From the NCBI GenBank assembly GCA_937871985.1, contig CALMPB010000259.1:1-17533 (forward strand): a stretch of DNA of 17,533 nt. Reading direction: 5' to 3'. Below, piece by piece: positions 7,612 to 15,580 of the stretch (its first letter is position 1; each line of letters begins with the position of its first letter). The notes beneath the pieces were generated by a model. The model was not told the origin of the DNA, did no database searches, and saw nothing but the letters and a program-made list of their open reading frames with translations. This stretch comes from an uncultured Burkholderiaceae bacterium (GTDB taxonomy: Bacteria > Pseudomonadota > Gammaproteobacteria > Burkholderiales > Burkholderiaceae). The position numbers and the translations under genes are program-made.

Positions 7612-8540
7612 GCCCCGACCTTGTCCTCGTGATCCTCGAAGATCTCGCACGCGTCGAACAGATAGGCCAGTAGTGCCTGCGCGGCGACCTGCCTGACGGT
7701 GGTCACTGAGCCCATGCCGGTCGTCTGCTCGTAAAGAGCGTCCATGATCTGTCCAGGTGTGAGCGCTTCCTGCTTGAGCGCCAGATAACGGCTGGAGAAT
7801 GCCTGTGCGATCCGGGCTCCAAACTCGACGTCCGAGTTCTGCTCGAAATATTGCTGGACGTATGGCCCGTTGGTCGACGCCAAGGTGAGCAGCTGGACCC
7901 AGTGGCCTGGAAGCTGATTGAAGGCGAGCTTGTCCGACGGCACCGGCTTGATGGGGGCATTCAGGATGGTTCCGGAGAATATCGAAGCCATCAGCGAGTC
8001 CGTCAGAAGCCTGACCTCCTCGAGCTTCAGATTCTGGCTATCCTCGGCCGTCGCCGCGGGTCCGAGGAGATTGAAGAGTTCGGTCTCGCTGAGTTCATCG
8101 ACAATCGTCCAGAGGCTCGCCGGCCCGAAGACACCGACCACGTGAGCGCCGGCCTGCTTGAGTTCCTCGATCTTCTGGACCGCCTCGATCGGCAGCCCGC
8201 TGACGAGATTGTGGGCGAAGTGCCACTCCTTCATGATCTTCCCGAGATGACCACCCGCAAGTTGGTAATCGTCGTCAATCTTCTTAACGATCGTCCCGGC
8301 TTTAGGGGCAGCGTCCTCCAGCTTCCCGTAGCACTGGAAAACCTGGCCACCGCTGCCTCGGTAGCCGTCGCAGCCCTTGTCTCCGAGCGAGCCGAAGGGC
8401 CGGACCCTGACGAAGTCGCTGCCGTATCGCGCTTCCATGGTGGTGGAGAAGAAGTCTTGGAACGCGACGCCGTAGGCGTTCCGGACTCTGAGGTCGAAAC
8501 TCACCCGATACTGCCATCGCTGAATCGGCTGCATTGCCAT
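7608..8540 (-). CDS. ABC-3C system component with nuclease-like N-terminal domain
   Basis: This 310-residue first gene of the ABC-3C operon has a start at 8540; ATG 8534 is an in-frame alternative. Residues 25-75 (FQDFFSTTMEARYG, then GDKGCDGY at 53-60 and QVFQCYGK at 66-73) resemble the Mrr/PD-(D/E)xK-like domain of ABC-3C components. D58 would be the metal ligand. The expected QxK is here Q69-C-Y71 with a lysine only at 73, so the catalytic lysine may be displaced or lost. The remaining roughly 200 residues are helical and likely form the C-terminal ABC-3C-specific domain that binds the middle component. Its role is probably effector or DNA-binding subunit. The gene ends 7608 in an ATGA overlap with the next gene. 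Confidence 0.75.
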   Translation of the reverse strand: MAMQPIQRWQYRVSFDLRVRNAYGVAFQDFFSTTMEARYGSDFVRVRPFGSLGDKGCDGYRGSGGQVFQCYGKLEDAAPKAGTIVKKIDDDYQLAGGHLGKIMKEWHFAHNLVSGLPIEAVQKIEELKQAGAHVVGVFGPASLWTIVDELSETELFNLLGPAATAEDSQNLKLEEVRLLTDSLMASIFSGTILNAPIKPVPSDKLAFNQLPGHWVQLLTLASTNGPYVQQYFEQNSDVEFGARIAQAFSSRYLALKQEALTPGQIMDALYEQTTGMGSVTTVRQVAAQALLAYLFDACEIFEDHEDKVGA

Positions 8541-8916
8541 ATTCGCTAGTCCGCCCCCTGCTCCACGACGCTCGGAGCTGGCCGTCTGCGCTGACCGTCG
8601 TGTGCGTCTCGTAACTCAGCTCAATCTTCCAGTATAGTCTTGAACGGCCGGTTCTGGCGTTAACAGCCATTCACGCACCCCGGCCGGACCGGCGTGAATT
8701 GGTCGGCAGCCGCCCCTTCCGTGGTGTTGCCGGGAATGGCGGCTATGCTCTGCCCATCGCCCAACGCCTGCCTGTCTTTTCACGGACCGTTCTGGCCACT
8801 GGCCTTGCATAGCGCCGGGATATCACAAGAAAGTCAAAATCGTGGAAAAGCGGCGCTATAATGCCGCTTTGCTCTGGTTCGTGCCCATTTTTGCTAATTT
8901 TCGCCGAAACGGCACT
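8541..8916. other. 376-bp gap between ABC-3C operon and truncated amidohydrolase
   Basis: No gene is supported here. On the - strand a TATACT box (complement 8631-8636) lies about 90 bp before the ABC-3C start, but I find no good -35 at normal spacing. An inverted repeat, attcacgc/gcgtgaat (8669-8676 and 8692-8699), encloses a G+C-rich spacer and could be an operator. A hairpin described separately lies at 8847-8870. This interval probably holds the ABC-3C promoter and the breakpoint that cut the amidohydrolase. Confidence 0.4.
8847..8870 (-). terminator. Hairpin downstream of the truncated amidohydrolase
   Basis: AAAGCGGC (8847-8854) and GCCGCTTT (8863-8870) form an 8-bp perfect stem with loop gctataat. 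On the - strand it sits 47 bp after the amidohydrolase stop, with the stem's T-run followed by TCCACGATTTTG, so it could act as a factor-independent terminator. The A/T ends of the stem would also allow weak action on the + strand. The loop contains TATAAT on the + strand, but no -35 or + strand gene supports a promoter there. Confidence 0.45.
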
Positions 8917-9360
8917 TCATTGCGCTCCCCGCAAATCGCCATGGCCATCGGTCACCGAGATGATCCGCCCGGCATAGAAGAAGCGCGGGGCGCGGATCAG
9001 GCCGTCGGCGATTGCGGTAGCGAGGCTCCGGTCGCCCCCGCCGATGTCGCGGACGATTGTGAACCCGCAATCAAGCGCATGGCTCAGCATGTGTGCTGCA
9101 TGGGCGATGCGATACGCGACGCCGGCCTGCTCAACGTGCAGGTCGCTCACGCTCGACGCATAAGCATGGATATGGAGGTTGATGAGCCCGGGCATCAGCG
9201 TTCGCCCGCCGACATCGACGCGCCGCGCGTCCGAGCCTCCGATCCGGTCGGGGCTCACGCCGCCGATCCTTTTGTCGATGACGCTGACCGACATACCTTC
9301 CCGGCATTGCGCATTCACGCCGTCGAAAAGGCGGGCGTTCTCGAAGATGACCGGCGCCAT
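8917..9360 (-). pseudogene. 5' fragment of an amidohydrolase gene
   Basis: Only 147 codons remain from a family usually 400-450 residues long (imidazolonepropionase-like amidohydrolases). The N-terminal beta part IFENARLFDG (5-14) is followed by GGRTLMPGLINLHIHAY at 51-67, holding the two metal-binding histidines H63 and H65. The text stays family-like to VTDGHGDLR and then stops within a few codons, so most of the barrel and the other metal ligands are missing. I placed the start at ATG 9360; the frame is open to 9405. Catalysis is unlikely. It is divergent from the sox operon, and an intact ancestor might have released a sarcosine-type product, which is inference. The break lies at the border with the defence island, suggesting insertion or deletion there. 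Confidence 0.8.
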
Positions 9361-9430
9361 CCAATCGCTCTCATGCGAACCGGATGGGCCCGCTTGCCAT
9401 ACCATCCGCCCAGGCTTTCTCCGATCGCCT

Positions 9431-9449
9431 ACTGCAGTACAGTGCTGTA
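9431..9449. promoter_or_regulatory. Inverted repeats in the amidohydrolase/soxB divergent promoter region
   Basis: The 8-bp palindrome actgcagt (9431-9438) overlaps by one base the inverted repeat TACAG-TG-CTGTA (9438-9449), followed by the AT-rich ttaattatt. It lies between the divergent amidohydrolase start (9360) and soxB (9650), where a shared regulator could bind. The TetR-type protein at 16218-16838 is a possible but unproven ligand. Confidence 0.35.
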
Positions 9450-9596
9450 TTTAATTATTCTCCCATCATTTTTTCAGCCGGGGCGTCTGCCGGACCTCGC
9501 GGGTTAGGCCGATTTTTCCGCCGTTTGGCTGGATTGTGTGCATTTCACCCGCGTCCATCTGACGAAATGAGCGCGAAAAAAGTGGCTCAATTCCCC

Positions 9597-9626
9597 TTGA
9601 TCTAAACAATTCATATGTGCATTAAA
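9597..9626 (+). promoter_or_regulatory. Weak candidate promoter of the sox operon
   Basis: TTGATC (9597-9602) is followed after 17-18 bases by cattaaa (9620-9626), a poor -10 match, in an AT-rich patch unusual for this region. A good ribosome binding site, AGGGGA (9638-9643), precedes GTG 9650. The 244-bp gap holding it is the only obvious place for the operon promoter. Confidence 0.3.
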
Positions 9627-9649
9627 TTGCGCGGAGTTAGGGGAATGAC

Positions 9650-10897
9650 GTGACCGGGCATTATTCTGCACTGTCGCTGATTCGGGAGGGGCTGAACGGC
9701 CAGCGCGGCTGGGAGCCTGCCTGGCGCGACGCCCGCCCGCGGGCGCATTACGACGCGATAGTTGTTGGCGGCGGCGGGCACGGGCTGGCCACGGCCTATT
9801 ATCTCGCCAAAAACCACGGGATCACCAATGTCGCCCTCCTGGAGCGGGGCTGGATCGGCGGAGGCAACACCGGGCGCAACACCACGGTCATCCGCTCGAA
9901 CTACTTCTTTCCCGAGACCGCGGCATTCTTCGACTTCGCGCTGAAGCTCTACGAAGGTCTTTCGCAGGACCTCAACTACAATATCATGTTCTCCCAGCGC
10001 GGCATGTGGTTTCTTGGCCACGACCGGCATGCGATGGAGATGCTCAGTCGTTCCGTAAACGCGATGCTGCTGAATGGCGTCGATGCCGAGTTGCACGATG
10101 GCGATTCCGTCCGGCGGCATATCCCCGGGCTGAACGACCGCCCGCGTTTTCCGATCCTCGGCGCACTGAACCAGCCGCGCGGCGGCACGGCGCGCCACGA
10201 TGCGGTGGCGTGGGGCTATGCGCGCGGCGCGTCGCGGTTAGGCGTGGACATCATCCAGAATTGCGAAGTGCGCGACTTCATTATCGAGGCCGGGCAGATG
10301 CGCGGTGTCGAGACGAGTCTCGGCACGATCCGCTCGGATCTGGTCGGGATGGCGGTGGCCGGCCATTCGACCGTGCTCGCCGCGAAGGCCGGCGTTCGGC
10401 TGCCGATCAGCTCCTATGCGTTGCAAGCCTTCGTGTCCGAGCCGGTCAAGCCGTGCCTCGACACCGTCATCCTCTCACCCGCCACCGGCACCTATCTCAG
10501 CCAGTCTGACAAGGGCGAGCTCGTCATTGGGGCCGGGCTCGACATGTTCCTGTCCTATGCCCAGCGCGGCAGCCTGCCGTGGATGGAGCGCGCGGCGGCG
10601 GGTGTGGTCGAGCTGTTTCCGGCCTTTTCGCGGATGCGCTTCCTGCGGCAATGGGCTGGCCTTGTCGACATCACTCACGATTCCACGCCGATCATCGACA
10701 AAACGAAGATCGGCGGGTTCTACATCAGTGCCGGCTGGGGGACGGGCGGCTTCAAGGCGATACCGGCGGGTGGTTGGTGTCTCGCCCATCTGATGGCGAC
10801 GAGTAGGTCGCACCCCCTCGCGACGGGTTTCTGCCTCGATCGCTTCCGCTCCGGCGCCCTGATCGACGAGGCGTCGGCCTCCGGCATTTCGCATTGA
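9650..10897 (+). CDS. soxB: Sarcosine oxidase beta subunit
   Basis: This 415-residue FAD subunit of heterotetrameric sarcosine oxidase catalyses oxidative demethylation of sarcosine. The dinucleotide-binding motif VVGGGGHGLATAYYLA is at 38-53. GNTGRNTTVIRSNY follows, as in the DAO fold. RHDAVAWG near 182-189 contains H183, equivalent to the histidine that covalently binds FMN in the known enzyme (His173 in Corynebacterium). A C-terminal GWGTGGFKAIPAGG closes the FAD site. GTG 9650 is the start because the family-typical YSALSLIREGL begins at once and AGGGGA sits six bases upstream. The gene is complete, with usual length (about 400-417). It is the first gene of soxBDAG-purU, ending 10 bp before soxD. 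Confidence 0.96.
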   Translation: MTGHYSALSLIREGLNGQRGWEPAWRDARPRAHYDAIVVGGGGHGLATAYYLAKNHGITNVALLERGWIGGGNTGRNTTVIRSNYFFPETAAFFDFALKLYEGLSQDLNYNIMFSQRGMWFLGHDRHAMEMLSRSVNAMLLNGVDAELHDGDSVRRHIPGLNDRPRFPILGALNQPRGGTARHDAVAWGYARGASRLGVDIIQNCEVRDFIIEAGQMRGVETSLGTIRSDLVGMAVAGHSTVLAAKAGVRLPISSYALQAFVSEPVKPCLDTVILSPATGTYLSQSDKGELVIGAGLDMFLSYAQRGSLPWMERAAAGVVELFPAFSRMRFLRQWAGLVDITHDSTPIIDKTKIGGFYISAGWGTGGFKAIPAGGWCLAHLMATSRSHPLATGFCLDRFRSGALIDEASASGISH

Positions 10898-10907
10898 GGG
10901 AATGAAA

Positions 10908-11198
10908 ATGTTCCTGATTGATTGTCCTTATTGCGGGCCGCGCGCGGAAAGCGAATTCCGCTGTGGCGGTGAGACGCATATCGAACGGCCCGGCCCGTAT
11001 GACGAGGTGACCGACGAGGCCTGGTCGGACTATCTGTTCTACCGTCAGAACCCCAAGGCCGAGCATCGCGAACGATGGGTTCATGCGGCGGGGTGCCGCC
11101 GCTGGTTCAACGTCGCACGCGACACGGTGACCCACCGTATCATCGCCGTCTATGCGATGGGTGAGACGCGGCCCGCCGCCGCGGGAGAACCCCGATGA
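10908..11198 (+). CDS. soxD: Sarcosine oxidase delta subunit
   Basis: This 96-residue zinc subunit is needed for assembly of heterotetrameric sarcosine oxidase. With ATG 10908 the protein begins MFLIDCPYC, giving C6, C9, H59 and C63, the same positions as the zinc ligands known in the corynebacterial protein. ATG 10902, two codons earlier, is possible, but TGAGGGA (10895-10901) is better spaced to 10908. RWVHAAGCRRWFN near 56-68 is the typical second half of the zinc site. The stop overlaps the soxA start by ATGA (11195-11198), so translation is coupled. Confidence 0.95.
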   Translation: MFLIDCPYCGPRAESEFRCGGETHIERPGPYDEVTDEAWSDYLFYRQNPKAEHRERWVHAAGCRRWFNVARDTVTHRIIAVYAMGETRPAAAGEPR

Positions 11199-14125
11199 GC
11201 GGATGGCGCGGAAAAGGGGGCGCCACGATCGATCGACAGCGTCCGATTGCCTTCACCTGGGCTGGCAAGAGCTACGCGGGGTTTGCCGGCGACACGCTCG
11301 CCTCGGCCCTGCTTGCCAACGGCGTCTCGATCGTCGGGCGCAGCTTCAAATATCACCGTCCGCGCGGGCTGATTGCCGCTGGGCTGGAGGAGCCCAATGG
11401 CATCGTCCAGCTCGAGACCGGCGCGGCAACGACCCCGAACGTCAAGGCAACGCAGATTGAATTGTATGAGGGACTGACGGCACGGCCAGTGAACGCCTGG
11501 CCCAGCCCGCAGTTCGACCTTCTGGCGATCAACTCGCTGGCAAAGCCATTCATTCCCGCCGCATTCTATTACAAGACCTTCTTCTGGCCGAGCTGGAAGG
11601 CGTTCGAGCCGTCGATCCGAAAGGCCGCTGGTCTCGGCGTCGCCCCGCAAGACCACGATCCGGACAGCTATGAGCACAGGTTCGCGCACGTCGATACGCT
11701 GGTGATCGGCTCGGGCGCCGCCGGCCTCGCGGCTGCTGAAGCCGCAGCGGAAAGCGGCGCGGGGGTCCTGTTGGTCGAGGCCGATCCGATGCTCGGCGGC
11801 GGCCTGCTCGCCACGCGGGAGGAGGTTGGCGGCCAGTCCGCCGCTGCCTGGCGGGCCGCGGTGCTCGCGCGCCTCGCCGCGATGGGCAATGTGCGCACCA
11901 TGGCGCGGACGATGGCGTTCGGCTTCTATGATCACGGTATGGTCGCGCTGTGCGAACGAGTGACGGACCATCTCCCGCTTGAGCGCCGCATCGGGCCGCG
12001 GCAGCGGCTGTGGAAGGTGCGTTGCCGGCGCGCGATCCTCGCGACCGGTGCGTTCGAGCGTCCGATCGCTTTTTCCGGGAACGATCTTCCAGGCGTGATG
12101 CTGGCGTCCGCCGCACAGACCTATGCCCTCCGTTATGGGGCGCTGCCCGGACGCTGCCTGGTCGTCGCGACCAACAACGACAGTGGATATGAGTCGGCGT
12201 TCGCGGTGCAGGATACCGGTGCCGCGATCGTTGCGATCGTCGACTCCCGGACCGATCCCGGATCGATCGCCGATCTCGCCCAGAGCCGCTCGATCCGGGT
12301 GATCGCGGGCTCCGCGCCGCTTGCCGCTACCGGAGGACGCAGCGTGAAGGCGCTGTCGATCACCGGGGTGTCAGGGTGTGCAACTCAAGAGCGGCTGCGC
12401 TGCGACGCGATCCTCACCGCGGGCGGCTGGAATCCTGCCGTTCATCTCCACTCTCAGTCGGGCGGGTCGCTGGCCTTCGACCAGGCGTTGCAGGCATTCC
12501 TTCCCGACGGCGCGGCGCAGAATACAGCGAGCGTTGGTGCTGCCGCAGGTATTTTCGATCTGGCGAGTGCAATCGCCATGGCGCGTGCGATCGGCCGGGG
12601 CGAGCAGCCGCCTGTCGCAGCGCCGGCGCGCGCGATCGGCCCGACGCGCGAGTTCGCCGATGGCGATATCGCGGCACAGACGGCCTGGCTCGATTTCCAG
12701 AACGACGTCACTGTCGCCGATGTCCAACTGGCCGCACGCGAGAACTTCCGCTCGGTCGAGCATCTGAAGCGGTACACGACGCTCGGCATGGCGTCAGATC
12801 AAGGTAAGACCTCGAACGTTGCCGGCATTCGAGTACTTTCGCACCTGTTGGGCAAGCCTGCCCAGGAGATTGGCACCACGAAGTTCCGTCCCCCGTTCGA
12901 TCCCGTCACAATTGGTGCTTTCGCCGGTCGGGTGGTGGGCGAGAACCTGTTCCCGCTGGCACATATTGCCGCCCACGCCGATCATGTCGCTGCCGGCGCG
13001 CGGATGGAAGGTTATGGCGCGTGGCTGCGCCCCGCTTATTATGCCAAAGGCAGTGAGGCCGAGGAAGCGGCAGTCGCCCGCGAAGTCCTCGCCGTCCGCA
13101 ATGCCGTCGGGCTTTTCGAGGCCTCCCCCCTGGGCAAGATCGAGGTGAAGGGCCTCGACGCGGCCGAATTCCTCCAGCGGATGTACGTCAATGACGTCCG
13201 CAACCTGAAGATCGGCCGGTGTCGCTATGGCTTGATGCTGAACGAGCATGGGGTCGTCTATGACGACGGAGTCTTTGCTCGAATTGCAGAGAATCACTTT
13301 CTCGTCGGCACGACCAGCGGCCATGCCTCGGCGATCGCCGACCAGTTCAACGAGTGGCTGCAATGCGAATGGCCTCATCTGCGCGTCATGGTCGAGAATG
13401 TCACCACTGCCTGGGCGGTGATGAATCTCGCTGGCCCGAAAGCGCGCGAGGTTCTCGCGACGCTCGGCACCGATATCGACCTGTCGCCCTTGGCCTTCCC
13501 GCACATGGCCTATCGCGAGGGGCGTGTCGCAGGCGTGAGGGCGCGCATCGAGCGGGTCAGTTTTTCGGGCGAGCTCTCCTATGAAATTGCGGTGCCCTGG
13601 GGTTATGGCGCGGCCTTGTGGCGCGCCCTGCTGCGCGAGGGGCGAAAATTCGGGATTACGCCGTTCGGGATCGAGGCGCTGATGACGATGCGCGTCGAGA
13701 AAGGCTTCCTGCACGTCGGCTCGGATACCGACGGCACGACCTACCCGCAGGATGTGGGTTTCGGCCCCGCCATCGGGAAGAAGACCGGGGATTTTGTCGG
13801 TCGGCGTTCGACGACGCGACCGGAGGGCCGGCGCGATGACCGGCGACAGCTCGTCGGCCTTGAGGTCACCGATGGAGGCGGCCCAATCGCGATCGGCGCG
13901 CATGTCTTATGGGTGAAGGATATTGAGGGCAACCGGACGCGGGGCTGGGTGACATCGAGCGTGATGTCGCCGACCCTGAAACGCCCGGTGGCGATGGGGC
14001 TCGTCGCCGGCGGCGTCGATCGGATGGGAGAGGCAGTTCGGGTGTGGCATCTCGGGAAAGTGCGTCCTGCGCGCATTGTCGAACCGCGCTTCTATGATCC
14101 TGAAGGAGCGAAGCTTAATGGATGA
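11195..14125 (+). CDS. soxA: Sarcosine oxidase alpha subunit
   Basis: This 976-residue, full-length subunit has three parts. Residues 1 to about 110 are a ferredoxin-like domain without iron-ligand cysteines, with the signature GRSFKYHRPRG. A nucleotide-binding flavoprotein region follows, with GSGAAGLAAAEAA (G172, G174, G177), thought to bind NAD+ in the known complex. From about residue 610 comes an aminomethyltransferase (GcvT-like) domain that binds tetrahydrofolate and captures the methyl group as 5,10-methylene-tetrahydrofolate, starting GYGAWLRPAYY and including VNDVRNLKIG and FSGELSYEI. The gene overlaps soxD by four bases and soxG by eight. I see no frameshift or missing block. With SoxB, D and G it forms the cytosolic heterotetramer. 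Confidence 0.96.
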   Translation: MSGWRGKGGATIDRQRPIAFTWAGKSYAGFAGDTLASALLANGVSIVGRSFKYHRPRGLIAAGLEEPNGIVQLETGAATTPNVKATQIELYEGLTARPVNAWPSPQFDLLAINSLAKPFIPAAFYYKTFFWPSWKAFEPSIRKAAGLGVAPQDHDPDSYEHRFAHVDTLVIGSGAAGLAAAEAAAESGAGVLLVEADPMLGGGLLATREEVGGQSAAAWRAAVLARLAAMGNVRTMARTMAFGFYDHGMVALCERVTDHLPLERRIGPRQRLWKVRCRRAILATGAFERPIAFSGNDLPGVMLASAAQTYALRYGALPGRCLVVATNNDSGYESAFAVQDTGAAIVAIVDSRTDPGSIADLAQSRSIRVIAGSAPLAATGGRSVKALSITGVSGCATQERLRCDAILTAGGWNPAVHLHSQSGGSLAFDQALQAFLPDGAAQNTASVGAAAGIFDLASAIAMARAIGRGEQPPVAAPARAIGPTREFADGDIAAQTAWLDFQNDVTVADVQLAARENFRSVEHLKRYTTLGMASDQGKTSNVAGIRVLSHLLGKPAQEIGTTKFRPPFDPVTIGAFAGRVVGENLFPLAHIAAHADHVAAGARMEGYGAWLRPAYYAKGSEAEEAAVAREVLAVRNAVGLFEASPLGKIEVKGLDAAEFLQRMYVNDVRNLKIGRCRYGLMLNEHGVVYDDGVFARIAENHFLVGTTSGHASAIADQFNEWLQCEWPHLRVMVENVTTAWAVMNLAGPKAREVLATLGTDIDLSPLAFPHMAYREGRVAGVRARIERVSFSGELSYEIAVPWGYGAALWRALLREGRKFGITPFGIEALMTMRVEKGFLHVGSDTDGTTYPQDVGFGPAIGKKTGDFVGRRSTTRPEGRRDDRRQLVGLEVTDGGGPIAIGAHVLWVKDIEGNRTRGWVTSSVMSPTLKRPVAMGLVAGGVDRMGEAVRVWHLGKVRPARIVEPRFYDPEGAKLNG

Positions 14126-14690
14126 CCCTCTCGTTAACTTGATACATCTTGATCGTCAGTCGCCCATTGCCAAGGGCTTCGTGCAAGCCGGCGCGACGCT
14201 CATGGTGGAAGCCACGACCGGGGTCGGTAAGGTCCAGTTCCTCAGCGGCACGAGCGACGACCGCTTTGCGCAGGTCTTTGGCGTCGAGCCTCCCGGCGCG
14301 GGCGCAAGCTGCGCTTCAGGCGATGTGACCATATCCTGGCTCGCGCCGGACGAATGGCTCGTGACCGGCGAGGAGGGGACCGTCCAGATAGTTTTGGCGC
14401 GGGCACAAGAGCTTGAAGACGCCGCGCTGGTGATTGATCTCAGCCATGCCCACGCATCATTCCTCCTCACCGGTGAGGCGGCGCGAGATCGGCTCGCGGC
14501 TCACACGCCGCTCGATATTTCAGACGCGGCGCTGCCGGTAGGACATGTCGCTCGTGCGCCGCTGGCCGACACGACGATGTTCCTCGCGCGCGTCGCTGAC
14601 GCGGAAGGCGAGAGCGTATTCAGGATCATCGTCGATCAGACGATGGCGAAATATGCGGTCAGGATGCTGGCCGGGCCCAACGCAGTCTAG
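14118..14690 (+). CDS. soxG: Sarcosine oxidase gamma subunit
   Basis: This 190-residue small subunit of heterotetrameric sarcosine oxidase is distantly related to the GcvT fold. The start ATG 14118 lies within the soxA end, with GAAGGAG (14102-14108) at good distance; an earlier in-frame start at 14076 would overlap soxA more. GDVTISWLAPDEWLV near 68-82 and the DLSHAHASFLLTGEAARDRLA block in the middle are family-typical, ending with PLADTTMFLAR and a final KYAVRMLAG. Length is usual (about 185-205). It sits 11 bp before purU in the operon. Confidence 0.92.
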   Translation: MDDPLVNLIHLDRQSPIAKGFVQAGATLMVEATTGVGKVQFLSGTSDDRFAQVFGVEPPGAGASCASGDVTISWLAPDEWLVTGEEGTVQIVLARAQELEDAALVIDLSHAHASFLLTGEAARDRLAAHTPLDISDAALPVGHVARAPLADTTMFLARVADAEGESVFRIIVDQTMAKYAVRMLAGPNAV

Positions 14691-14701
14691 GAGCTTAAGT
14701 T

Positions 14702-15541
14702 GTGACCGAATTAGTCCTGCGTTTTCGTGCCCCCGATCGGCCCGGTATCATCAGCGCTATCGCGCCGCTTCTGGCGGCGCATGGCTGCGATATACGCGGC
14801 GCCGAGGTTTACGGCGACGATGACACCGGCGGCTTCTTCTGCCGAATGCGGCTGTCCAGCCCGACGGCAGAGCGCGACGCGCTCGCGTCCGTCATCGAGC
14901 CGGTCGCACGTGAATTGTCGCTAAGCTGGGAACTGCACGATCTCGACGCCCGGATGCGCGTCCTCATTGCGGTGTCGAAGTTCGGACATTGCCTGGTCGA
15001 CCTCATTCACAAATGCGAAATCGGGCAGTTGCCGATCGAGATCGTTGGCGTGGTCTCCAACCACGAAACGATGCGCAAGACGGTCGAGTGGCATGGCCTG
15101 CCTTATCATCATCTGCCGATGGGCGAGGGGAAGGCCGCGCAGGAGGCGGCGTTCCTCGCGCTGATCGAGGACACGGGCGCGCAGCTTATTGTGCTGGCGC
15201 GCTACATGCAGATCCTGTCGGACGATTTCGCTGCCAAGCTGCTCGGACGCTGCATCAACATCCATCACAGCTTCCTGCCAAGCTTCAAGGGCGCGAAGCC
15301 CTATCATCAGGCTCATGCTCGCGGGGTGAAGCTGATCGGCGCGACCGCCCATTTCGTGACACCGGACCTCGATGAGGGCCCGATCATCGAGCAGGACGTG
15401 CGGCGCGTGACCCATGCCGTCACCGCCGATGAGATGGTTGCGATCGGCCGTGAGATCGAGGCGTCCGTGCTGAGCCGCGCCGTGCGCTGGCAAGCCGAGC
15501 ACCGCATCTTCCAGAACGGCAACAAGACCGTGGTGTTGTGA
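14702..15541 (+). CDS. purU: Formyltetrahydrofolate deformylase
   Basis: PurU, 279 residues, hydrolyses 10-formyl-tetrahydrofolate to formate and tetrahydrofolate. An N-terminal ACT domain (about 1-80, RAPDRPGIISAIAPLLA) is followed by a formyl-transferase domain. The catalytic triad is visible: N186 and H188 in INIHHSFLPSF, and D224 in PDLDEGP. GTG 14702 is the start, with TAGGAGCT at 14688-14695 as ribosome binding site. Its usual length is about 280. PurU genes commonly follow soxBDAG, where the enzyme frees tetrahydrofolate used by sarcosine oxidase. No glyA, folD or formate dehydrogenase is present in this window. It ends directly before a decayed peptidase fragment. Confidence 0.95.
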   Translation: MTELVLRFRAPDRPGIISAIAPLLAAHGCDIRGAEVYGDDDTGGFFCRMRLSSPTAERDALASVIEPVARELSLSWELHDLDARMRVLIAVSKFGHCLVDLIHKCEIGQLPIEIVGVVSNHETMRKTVEWHGLPYHHLPMGEGKAAQEAAFLALIEDTGAQLIVLARYMQILSDDFAAKLLGRCINIHHSFLPSFKGAKPYHQAHARGVKLIGATAHFVTPDLDEGPIIEQDVRRVTHAVTADEMVAIGREIEASVLSRAVRWQAEHRIFQNGNKTVVL

Positions 15542-15580
15542 ACGGCCCGCGATTGCGCGCGTTCCGCGCTGTGCTGCCTG

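Noticed and set aside
12794..13903. A 369-codon - strand frame opposite soxA
   Set aside because: It is an antisense shadow of the soxA aminomethyltransferase domain.
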